Origin: Verrucomicrobiota bacterium
GTDB lineage: Bacteria > Verrucomicrobiota > Verrucomicrobiia > Limisphaerales > JADJPG01
Assembly: GCA_016713365.1 (NCBI GenBank)
Contig: JADJPG010000100.1
Location: 1-5,602 of the forward strand
Direction of reading: 5' to 3'
Length of the DNA stretch: 5,602 nt
The notes under the pieces are model-generated. The model saw only the letters and a program-made list of their open reading frames with translations, searched no databases and was not told the origin of the DNA. Numbering within the stretch: the stretch's first letter is position 1; each line of letters begins with the position of its first letter. This document shows positions 1 through 5,602 of the stretch, piece by piece. Position numbers and translations under genes: made by a program.

Positions 1-784
1 GGCTGTCGCTGAGATACCAGCCGCCGAGGTTCAGCGCGCTCGCGCCGGTGTTGCGCAGTTCCACCGCGTCTTCGAGCGGCGCGTCGGTATGCGTGAGGAT
101 TTCGTTGATGACCACACCTGGTATCGGCAGGTAATTGCTCTCGGCGGGCGTGGCCGAGCCGAGGAAGGCCACGACGTTCGCCGCACCGTCGGGCAGGCGG
201 CCTTCGGAGACGTTGCGCTGCTGCGTGTCGAACGCCACCGAGTCAATCAAGGTGAGGTTTGTCCCATTCGTGCTGCGGAAGAGCCAGAGCGATTCGCCGC
301 TCGCGTCGAGGCTGAAGTTGACGTGGTCGCGCCCGGCGTCGGCGTTGTTGTCCGCGATCCATTGCACGAAGCCGGACGGGCCGATGAAGCTCAACGGCGC
401 AACGCGGAACTGCCGCTGGCCGACGGTGGACGGATCGTCCGTCAGATAGAGGCCGCCGAGTTCAACGGGCAGGTTCGTGGAGTTGAACAGCTCAAACCAG
501 TCCGGCCCGCTCGCGGGATTGGCCATCCATTCGTTGATGCGCAACGCGGCGTTGGTGCCGAGCGCGGCGGGTGCGGCATTGGCGACACCGGGCGTGGCCG
601 AGGCGAGCAGCCGCCACTGGCCGCCGGACAATCCGATGGAGTGGTCAATGACCTGGAAGCCGTATTCGACGGTGTTCACAACCTGGCCTTGGGAATTGAA
701 CAAATAAATGCCGCCGCTCTCGCCGTCGAGCGAACGGCCGGTGTTGTAAATCGGCGGGGCCGAATGAGGCGGGACGCGAAGCAT
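1..784 (-). CDS. C-terminal continuation of the CotH/LTD protein after a frameshift (partial: rest of LTD5, LTD6, start of LTD7)
   Basis: This minus frame is open from at least the ATG at 784 to the left edge; the meaningful part begins at about 757. It supplies the missing half of LTD5 (PPIYNTGRSLDG, GGIYLFNSQGQVVNTVEYGF, DHSIGLSGGQWRLL). It then encodes a full LTD6, about 555 to 130 (RINEWMANPASGPDWFELFN, LGGLYLTDD, DHVNFSLDASGESLWLF, EGRLPDGAANVVAF), and the first strands of LTD7 (VVINEILTHTDAP, VELRNTG, LNLGGWYLSDS). The match to LTD3/LTD4 of the main frame is obvious by eye, so this is the same gene rather than a separate one. No convincing ribosome binding site or signal peptide is associated with the ATG at 784. 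The protein continues past position 1; anything at its C-terminus, such as an anchoring or sorting module, is unseen. Confidence 0.85.
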   Translation of the reverse strand, partial: MLRVPPHSAPPIYNTGRSLDGESGGIYLFNSQGQVVNTVEYGFQVIDHSIGLSGGQWRLLASATPGVANAAPAALGTNAALRINEWMANPASGPDWFELFNSTNLPVELGGLYLTDDPSTVGQRQFRVAPLSFIGPSGFVQWIADNNADAGRDHVNFSLDASGESLWLFRSTNGTNLTLIDSVAFDTQQRNVSEGRLPDGAANVVAFLGSATPAESNYLPIPGVVINEILTHTDAPLEDAVELRNTGASALNLGGWYLSDS

Positions 785-1001
785 CGCACCAGATGACGAG
801 GTGACCGTTGGCCGGAACCGTTGCGGTCGCGAGGAAAACATATTGTCCCGGTTCGGCGGAGTTCACGCTTAGGCTCATGCCGAGCAAGGAAAATGGCGTG
901 CCCGTGGGGTTGAACAGCTCGATGTAATCGGCGGCGTTGCCGGCGTTGGTCACGGCGGAGCGATTGCGCGCTAGCACTTCGTTGATCACCGCGCCGGTGT
1001 A
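130..1001 (-). repeat. LTD dyad repeat, copy 2 (LTD5 + LTD6), interrupted by the frameshift
   Basis: This second copy of the two-domain unit matches copy 1 motif for motif. DYIELFNPTG corresponds to DYVEIQNTGG, LVIWCDAS to VTVWCDDAT, DHSIGLSGGQWRLL to NHSVGRVGGEWVL, RINEWMA to VINEWQA, and EGRLPDGAANVVAF to RGRLPDGAASIVNF. The spacing between equivalent points is 828-880 nt. Nucleotide identity persists locally: 181-199 and 1061-1079 differ at a single base over 19. Most of the rest has diverged, so this is an old duplication, not an assembly artefact. Confidence 0.75.
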
Positions 1002-4000
1002 GGTGTTGACGTAGTTGCTGGCCCCCGGGCTCGCGCTGCCGGGGAAGTTCACGATGCTGGCCGCGCCGTCGGGCAGGCGACCACGCGTGAGGCCCTCGAC
1101 GGCGTTGGTGTAGGTGACGCGGTTGACCTCGGCGGCCACGGGATCGTGCAGCACGATGGTCGAGCCTGCCGCGTTGAGACGGAAGTCGAGATGATCCGGA
1201 CCGACGCCTTCGTCGGCGAAAAGTTGCGCGAAACCAAATGCCGGCACGAACGACAGCGACGTAATGCGATGGACGGCGGTGGTGATGGACAGGTAACAGC
1301 CGCGCAAGGCGACGGGCTGGGCGGCCGTGTTGTGAAGTTCAATCCAGTCGCTCTGACCGGGCGGCACGCTGGCCTGCCATTCGTTAATGACAAGGGTCGA
1401 GGCAGAGGCGAGCGCGGCGGCGGCGTTGTCCGCGCCGGGCGTGGGCGTGTTCAAGACCCATTCGCCGCCAACGCGGCCGACGGAGTGGTTGGTCAGTTGC
1501 AGGCCGAAGGTGAGCGCGTCCGCCAGATTGGTTGAAGCGTTGAAGAGTTGAACCGTGTCGCCGCCGCGCTGGAGCGCGAAGCCCGTGTGCAGGCCGGGTG
1601 AAGTGTTCGTGGCGTCATCGCACCAGACCGTGACGTAGCCGCCGGCCGGGATGCTGGTCGAGGGGAAGACGAATTTACGGGCGTTGCCATCGTCGGTCAG
1701 CGACCAGCCGGCAAGGTTCACGGGGCTGCCGCCGGTGTTCTGAATTTCGACGTAGTCTGGGAACGTGCCGCTGTGGTTTACCACACCGCCGTTCTCCGCG
1801 AGCACCTCGCTGAGGCGCACCACGGGCGCGGGCACGGATGAGTTGGCGCCGCCGGGCGAACCACCGGGAGCGGTGCTGGCGTGCCAGTTGGCCGGGTCAT
1901 CGGGATCACCGAATACGTCGGTGATTTCGAGCGAGGTCCCTCCGCCGTCGGGCGCGGTCGGCCAGCCGCCGGCGTCGTCGTAATCGACGGTAAAGATATA
2001 CTTGCCGTTGCGATCCTTGAGCGCGATGCGTTCGCCGCCGTTGTTGAGGTTGCCGCTGTAGTAGCCGAAGACGGCCACGCCCGGATAACGCGCTGCGAAC
2101 TCAGCCGGGCCGAAATCCGACACCAGCACCAGCCGCGCGCCGGGGGCCAGTGACGCGCCGACACCGAAGGTGTAGGTGACGCCCTCGAACGTCATGCCGC
2201 TGAGATCGACCGCCGAGCCGCCGACGTTTTGAATTTCCAAAAACTCATGGGCGGGGTTCGTGGGGTTGTAATTCAGTTCCGTGAGCCGGAGCGGAACGCC
2301 GAGCGCGGCGACTTTGAAGTCGGCCTCGTTGAGCGCGCTCCAGTTGGTGCCTTGCCAGAGCGCGCGGGCGCGGATGCGCATGGATTGGTTGAGTGCGATT
2401 ATACCGCTGTAGGCCACGGCGCTGTTGCTGACCGCTCCTGTGAACATCACGCGCGGATCATCGCCGTTGGTGCTGTAATAGATCACGCTACCGGGTAGCG
2501 GGGCGGACATGGTGAGGCTGAAGCCCGGAGCGACCGCGCCGCCGTGCTGGTTGAAGGCCGGGGTATTCGAGGAGGCAAAGATGCCGTAGAGCGCGTTGGA
2601 GAAGCCGTAGAGTCCGTAGGTGTTGAACATCGGGGCGAGGGCGGCGAAGCGGCGCGAGTTGTAGTTGGTAATGAAATTGTCCATTTCGAAGTGGCTCGAC
2701 ATCTGGTCGCGCAGATCCTGGAATTGACGGAGGCCGTTGGCTTCGGTCAAGGCGCCACCATTAAAGAAGTGTTTGTGGATGCGATCAGCCCAGAGCAGGC
2801 GGAACTCGCGGTTTGGGCGGAGACTCTGGTAAATTTGGGCGATCTCGGAGTTGGGCGAGGCCAGTCCAGAATTCGGAAGGCCGAGGCCGTTGTCGGCGAA
2901 GGTATCAATCAACCATCCACGACCTAGGGCATTAAATCCAATTTCAGCATCCCACACAATGAAACGCCAGATCCCGTCGGGGCCGCGATCCCTGCCAGCG
3001 CGGAAATTGTTCGCCGGCCAGTCGCCCATGGCCGCATAGACGTTGAGGAGCAGGTAGTCCACGAAGTTAACCACATCCAGACGGCGCGTGATTTCCTGAT
3101 ACTCCGCCATGTTGGAGACGGGTTGGGTATTTATGTAGCTGACGAGACTGGTGAAGTTGGTGCGGTCCCCGTCCACAATGCCGTAGCCTTCGGAACTAAA
3201 GTTGAAGGTCGGGCTCACGACGTCCCAATCTTCTGAACCGCCGAGATGGGACTGGAACATGGGAGCGTCGATGTTCTCCACCGGATTGTAGTACCCAGCG
3301 AAGCCGCCGTTGGTAAACACGTTGACCAGCAAGCCGTGCGAGGCGACCTGCCCCATGTCTTGCGACAACCGACGGGCGAATTCGTCGCGCACAAACGGGT
3401 TGGTCCTTTCGTTGCCGCCGCCCCGGAGCACGAGCCGGTCGAACGTCCGCACGGTCGTTCCCGGGAACAGCGGGTAGTCGAGGCGTCCGGGGCCGTAGTC
3501 GCCGCGGAAGTAGGCACGGAACGAAAATTTGTCGGTGGGCAGCAGGCGCGGCCGATGGTAATCGCTGCCTTGAACCCGCAACCCGCAATTGATCTGAAAG
3601 CCGGAATTGTCGCCGGGCTGGATCAATTCCAGAGAAACAGGGCGTTCCCAGGCGATACCGTGGGCGGACGGGTTATGATAGTCGGTGGCGGGGTTATTCG
3701 TGATGAACAACTGGTCGCTCCCCTGGCGGCTGCCGCCGCCCATGCCCAGGATGCCGGTGCGTCCGAAGAGGTGATTTGGAGCGGTAACAATGGACAGGAT
3801 GGGCAGGGAGAGTTGGGCGGGCGTGAGATTGAAGAGGTAGGAATGAGTCTGCGAGCGCGAGGGAAGGAGGTCGGCGCGGAACGCCGCCGCACGGAACAGC
3901 GTGGTGTTGGTCACGCGCAGTGGCTGGAAGTAGGGCAATCCGGAGCTGGCGGTCGGCTCAGAACCGTCGAGCGTGTACCGGATGATGACTGCGGGGGTGG

Positions 4001-4637
4001 GACACGAGAGAATCAGGTCAAATGGCTGGGTGAAGTGGCCTCGGTTGACGCTGCAATGCACCGGTTCCGCCACGCCAGTGATGGTGCTCTCGCCATTCGG
4101 GGCACTGGGGGTGGGCGCTGCGAAGTAGCGGAGGTTGCCGCCGGGATCAAATCCAAAGGAGTTGTCGTTGCGTTGCTCGGGATAGTTCGGAGAGAAACCG
4201 CTCACCAGAACGCGAGGTTGGCCGGGTGAATAGAGGCCGAGGAATTCTCCCGAACCGCTGAGTTTGAAGTTGGTGTGAAACCGGTTTGTGCCAGTGGGCG
4301 TCTTGCGATCCTTGCCGGAGGCGAAGACCACGAGGTATTCGCCGGGCGCGAGAGTGCGCGATGGAAACATCCATTGTTCGGGATGGTCCGCGTCGTCGCT
4401 CAGGGACCAGTTGGACAAATTCACTATTTCCGGACCTCGGTTGATGATCTCGATCCAGTCCTGAGGTTCACCGTCCTCGTCCAACAGGCCGTTCTGGTTC
4501 GACACCAGGATTTCGTTGATAACCAATTGTCCGCTGGCGCAGACGATGGGCATCAGACAAAGTGCTGTGATCAGAAGGGCTCCAAGATAATCGGCGAGTG
4601 GCGAATGGTTCACCAAACGTCTGACATTCGTGTTCAC
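645..4637 (-). CDS. Giant secreted CotH-kinase / lamin-tail-domain protein (frameshifted; N-terminal 1330 codons)
   Basis: This is a probable exported surface protein; its substrate is unknown. Residues 1-36 look like a signal peptide: basic start (R6, R7), hydrophobic stretch about 19-33, likely cleavage near CASG/Q37. LTD1 spans about 38-178 (VINEIL, DWIEIINRG, NWSLSDDADHPEQW). A chitobiase/hexosaminidase C-terminal-like module covers about 196-268 (IIRYTLDGSEPT). A CotH-kinase-like domain covers about 275-690, with FVDYLLLNVY (525-534), GDWPANNF (538-545) and WRFIVWDAE (557-565). By analogy with the CotH family, D563 and E565 are candidate metal/ATP-site residues. A second chitobiase-like module lies at about 697-775 (VIYYSTNGDDPR). 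LTD2 (about 783-935), LTD3 (939-1078), LTD4 (1080-1208) and LTD5 (from 1213) follow. The start is GTG at 4637: an in-frame TGA lies at 4676-4674 and AAGGAG sits 10 nt upstream. From about residue 1295 the frame is wrong: the last 36 residues are arginine-rich and unlike an LTD, while LTD5 continues in the frame listed at 1-784. Intact, the gene would run off the left edge. Confidence 0.9.
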   Translation of the reverse strand: MNTNVRRLVNHSPLADYLGALLITALCLMPIVCASGQLVINEILVSNQNGLLDEDGEPQDWIEIINRGPEIVNLSNWSLSDDADHPEQWMFPSRTLAPGEYLVVFASGKDRKTPTGTNRFHTNFKLSGSGEFLGLYSPGQPRVLVSGFSPNYPEQRNDNSFGFDPGGNLRYFAAPTPSAPNGESTITGVAEPVHCSVNRGHFTQPFDLILSCPTPAVIIRYTLDGSEPTASSGLPYFQPLRVTNTTLFRAAAFRADLLPSRSQTHSYLFNLTPAQLSLPILSIVTAPNHLFGRTGILGMGGGSRQGSDQLFITNNPATDYHNPSAHGIAWERPVSLELIQPGDNSGFQINCGLRVQGSDYHRPRLLPTDKFSFRAYFRGDYGPGRLDYPLFPGTTVRTFDRLVLRGGGNERTNPFVRDEFARRLSQDMGQVASHGLLVNVFTNGGFAGYYNPVENIDAPMFQSHLGGSEDWDVVSPTFNFSSEGYGIVDGDRTNFTSLVSYINTQPVSNMAEYQEITRRLDVVNFVDYLLLNVYAAMGDWPANNFRAGRDRGPDGIWRFIVWDAEIGFNALGRGWLIDTFADNGLGLPNSGLASPNSEIAQIYQSLRPNREFRLLWADRIHKHFFNGGALTEANGLRQFQDLRDQMSSHFEMDNFITNYNSRRFAALAPMFNTYGLYGFSNALYGIFASSNTPAFNQHGGAVAPGFSLTMSAPLPGSVIYYSTNGDDPRVMFTGAVSNSAVAYSGIIALNQSMRIRARALWQGTNWSALNEADFKVAALGVPLRLTELNYNPTNPAHEFLEIQNVGGSAVDLSGMTFEGVTYTFGVGASLAPGARLVLVSDFGPAEFAARYPGVAVFGYYSGNLNNGGERIALKDRNGKYIFTVDYDDAGGWPTAPDGGGTSLEITDVFGDPDDPANWHASTAPGGSPGGANSSVPAPVVRLSEVLAENGGVVNHSGTFPDYVEIQNTGGSPVNLAGWSLTDDGNARKFVFPSTSIPAGGYVTVWCDDATNTSPGLHTGFALQRGGDTVQLFNASTNLADALTFGLQLTNHSVGRVGGEWVLNTPTPGADNAAAALASASTLVINEWQASVPPGQSDWIELHNTAAQPVALRGCYLSITTAVHRITSLSFVPAFGFAQLFADEGVGPDHLDFRLNAAGSTIVLHDPVAAEVNRVTYTNAVEGLTRGRLPDGAASIVNFPGSASPGASNYVNTYTGAVINEVLARNRSAVTNAGNAADYIELFNPTGTPFSLLGMSLSVNSAEPGQYVFLATATVPANGHLVIWCDASRPASFGPADLQHRPFARRRERRHLFVQFPRPGCEHRRIRLPGH
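756..759 (-). other. Probable frameshift site (extra base in a G4/C4 run)
   Basis: Coding in the frame with codons ending at 756 (FGP) must jump to the frame whose codons start at 754 and 751 (PIYN) to keep the LTD fold. Dropping one base of the four-base run at 756-759 joins them as FGPPIYNTGRSLDG. The next-best location is the GGG at 771-773, so the exact base is uncertain within about 751-784. It could be a sequencing or assembly error in a homopolymer, a real disabling mutation, or, less likely, programmed +1 slippage at a CCC proline codon. The change of frame itself is clear; the cause is not. Confidence 0.75.
1014..1823 (-). repeat. LTD dyad repeat, copy 1 (LTD3 + LTD4)
   Basis: This is a protein-level repeat inside the main gene, residues about 939-1208. 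The first half carries DYVEIQNTGGSPVNLAGWSL, VTVWCDDAT, VQLFNAS, then NHSVGRVGGEWVL and TPTPGADNA. The second half carries VINEWQAS, SDWIELHNT, DHLDFRLNAAGSTIVLHD, RGRLPDGAA and FPGSASPGASNY. Both halves are lamin-tail-type beta sandwiches, but each has its own signature motifs. The same order recurs in copy 2. Confidence 0.75.
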
Positions 4638-4647
4638 GAGGTGGGTT

Positions 4648-4653
4648 CTCCTT
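4648..4653 (-). promoter_or_regulatory. Ribosome binding site of the CotH/LTD gene
   Basis: AAGGAG, within AGAAGGAGA, lies 10 nt upstream of the GTG at 4637. The spacing is slightly long but workable. It is the only good Shine-Dalgarno between the in-frame TGA at 4676-4674 and the hydrophobic part of the signal peptide, so it decides the GTG start. Confidence 0.6.
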
Positions 4654-4680
4654 CTTGTCGGTGTAAAGCTGCTTCAATCA

Positions 4681-4708
4681 ATTCTGAAAATGAGGCGGCA
4701 TAGGCCAA
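4681..4708 (-). promoter_or_regulatory. Weak candidate sigma70-like promoter for the CotH/LTD gene
   Basis: Reading the minus strand, TTGGCC (4708-4703) and CAGAAT (4686-4681) are separated by 16 nt; each matches four of six consensus bases. The predicted transcript start would be about 35-40 nt before the GTG. The gene needs its own promoter if the upstream hairpin terminates transcription. The match is no better than chance would often give in 200 bp. Confidence 0.2.
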
Positions 4709-4807
4709 CCTAGCAATCGCTGCCACCGTAGGACTGGGTCAGACGACGACGCTTCGTGTTCAAGAGCCATGACTGCTGGTTATGAGACTCTACGTTGTTC
4801 GTACAAG

Positions 4808-4835
4808 GGAAGGGCCACCTTTCGGCGGCCCTTCC
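4808..4835 (-). terminator. Hairpin terminator downstream of the LamG gene
   Basis: The inverted repeat GGAAGGGCC / GGCCCTTCC is extended inward on the minus-strand RNA by a G-U pair and two G-C pairs closing a GAAA tetraloop. This gives a continuous 12-bp stem that starts 18 nt after the TAA at 4854. The inner pair is G-U only in RNA read from the minus strand; the plus-strand RNA would have an A-C mismatch, so the orientation fits the LamG gene. The following bases (CTTGTAC) form only a poor U tract, so termination may be partial or the stem may mainly stabilise the 3' end. Confidence 0.65.
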
Positions 4836-4853
4836 GTGATGCGTGCTCTCAGA

Positions 4854-5602
4854 TTACCGCCGCACTCGCCAGAACGTCGGCCGGGTTGGCAGAGGAGTCG
4901 CGTAAGGCGGAGCGATGGCTCCAAGCACATCGGCATAGGGGCCAGCCACGTTGGTGGCGCTTTGTAGAATGCCGCCTACATTCCAATCCACAACCACATG
5001 TTCCTGGGAGATCGTGATCAAGTTGATCTCGCTCGGCCCAAGCGGGACGTTGCCGATGGCCGCGTCGAAGTGTCGTTTGATATCCACTGGACTCAGCGCC
5101 TTGCGGTAAAGGGCCACTTCGTCCATTTGCCCTTGGAACAGCGCAACCTCCTCACCGTTGCTCCAGACATCGCCGCCGCCACCGATGATGACGTTAGCGT
5201 CAGATGCGCTGGCCGGACCTGAAGGGTTGTTCCCACCAGAGAGGACCTGACTGCCGTCGAAGTAGATCTTGTGCCCTGTTTCGTCCATTACGGCCGCCAA
5301 GTGGTGCCACGTACCATGCGCGAAAGGATAGCCATTGTTTCCACCGAAACCGGTGCCGCCCGTGGCAAACTGCATGTTGCCTGGACTGACCCACAACCAG
5401 CCAACGCCATTGCCGCCTTGTTGGGTGAGCAGAGTGCCTCGGCCGGAGGCGAAGTTTGGACTCACCCATGCTTCGATCGTAAGCCCCGCGGCGCCTTTCA
5501 GCACATTGGTCCCAAGTGCGGCAAACACGTCCACTTCAGAAACCGTGAGTCGCTCCGTTCCCGTGAACGTTGCGGCGCGATTTGCTGGAGTGAAGCCCTG
5601 AT
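4854..5602 (-). CDS. Secreted LamG-like (concanavalin A-type jelly-roll) domain protein, C-terminal part
   Basis: The frame is open from the right edge, so the N-terminus and any signal peptide are outside the window; 248 codons are visible before the TAA. The first visible residues (FTPANRAATFTGTERLTVSE) already look like the first strand of a LamG_3-type domain, so the GTG at 5534 is an internal valine, not a start. Supporting motifs are LTIEAWVSP, GTWHHLAAVMD, HKIYFDGSQVLSGG, IIGGGGDVW and GQMDEVALYRKALSPVDIKRHF; the last is the typical closing strand and helix of such domains. After about 180 residues comes a short beta-rich tail (HVVVDWNVGGILQSATNV, AGPYADV, FWRVRR-end). I associate this tail with the C-termini of many exported Verrucomicrobiota proteins. 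LamG domains generally bind carbohydrate or protein ligands and are non-catalytic; any enzyme domain would be upstream, unseen. It is co-directional with the CotH/LTD gene 216 bp downstream but probably separated from it by a terminator. Confidence 0.88.
   Translation of the reverse strand, partial: QGFTPANRAATFTGTERLTVSEVDVFAALGTNVLKGAAGLTIEAWVSPNFASGRGTLLTQQGGNGVGWLWVSPGNMQFATGGTGFGGNNGYPFAHGTWHHLAAVMDETGHKIYFDGSQVLSGGNNPSGPASASDANVIIGGGGDVWSNGEEVALFQGQMDEVALYRKALSPVDIKRHFDAAIGNVPLGPSEINLITISQEHVVVDWNVGGILQSATNVAGPYADVLGAIAPPYATPLPTRPTFWRVRR

Noticed and set aside
645..755. Arginine-rich C-terminal tail as a genuine basic anchor
   Set aside because: The same nucleotides in the neighbouring frame encode the conserved second half of an LTD that matches LTD3, so the tail is best seen as an out-of-frame reading.
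89..796. A 235-codon plus-strand open frame
   Set aside because: It is antisense to the LTD5-LTD7 coding frame, whose protein is clearly homologous to the upstream LTDs. The plus-strand product is low-complexity R/V/A/G-rich sequence.
1049..1393. Minus-strand 114-codon frame nested inside LTD4
   Set aside because: It is in another frame of a region where the main frame gives clear LTD motifs. The product is rich in R, P, S and T, as expected from a shifted reading of GC-rich codons.
3246..4229. A 327-codon plus-strand open frame
   Set aside because: It lies wholly antisense to the kinase and LTD1 part of the minus-strand gene. Its product has no recognisable domain, and long antisense frames are expected opposite GC-rich genes.
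4468..4677. An ATG-started minus frame just upstream of the GTG start
   Set aside because: It is out of frame with the signal peptide and LTD1, and its product is unlike any domain. The in-frame GTG with AAGGAG is better supported.
4275..4703. A 142-codon plus-strand frame crossing the main gene's start
   Set aside because: It overlaps the signal peptide and LTD1 coding sequence in antisense and shows no domain or convincing ribosome binding site. Its end in the intergenic gap is simply where a stop happens to fall.
1..5602. CRISPR array, tRNA/rRNA, insertion sequence or defence system
   Set aside because: I found no regularly spaced direct repeats, transposase motifs, terminal inverted repeats or RNA-gene-like sequence. 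The only repetition is the protein-level LTD duplication.

Overview
The window suggests a GC-rich bacterium, most likely a Verrucomicrobiota member of the Pedosphaera/Limisphaerales type or a related Planctomycetota-like lineage. This is inferred from protein style: very large secreted proteins built from lamin-tail domains (LTD), chitobiase-type C-terminal domains, a CotH-kinase domain and LamG domains. No rRNA, tRNA or housekeeping gene is present to fix the taxonomy. All coding sequence that I can support lies on the minus strand, so the window reads right to left.

Right edge (5602 to 4854): the C-terminal 248 residues of a secreted LamG (concanavalin A-like jelly-roll) protein whose N-terminus lies beyond the window. 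It ends at a TAA and is followed by a strong hairpin with a GAAA loop (4835 to 4808), probably its terminator.

Intergenic stretch (4853 to 4638, 216 bp): it holds that hairpin, a weak candidate promoter and a purine-rich ribosome binding site for the next gene.

Main gene (4637 leftward past position 1): a giant exported protein with a GTG start and a signal peptide. The domain order is LTD1, chitobiase-type module, CotH-like kinase, second chitobiase-type module, then LTD2 to LTD7. The reading frame starting at 4637 stops at 645 after 1330 codons. However, the homologous LTD sequence continues without a stop in another minus frame from about position 757 to the left edge. A net +1 base change in or near a four-base G run (756-759; CCCC in the coding strand) therefore separates the two parts. 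Restoring the frame gives one protein of more than 1540 residues whose C-terminus is outside the window.

The tail of this protein is internally repetitive. LTD3+LTD4 and LTD5+LTD6 are two copies of a two-domain unit of about 280 residues. This repeat supports the frameshift independently, because the second copy is complete only if the frame changes. Both genes look like cell-surface or exported proteins built from adhesion and carbohydrate-binding-like modules. Their substrates are not evident from sequence. I see no mobile element, CRISPR array, RNA gene or defence system.
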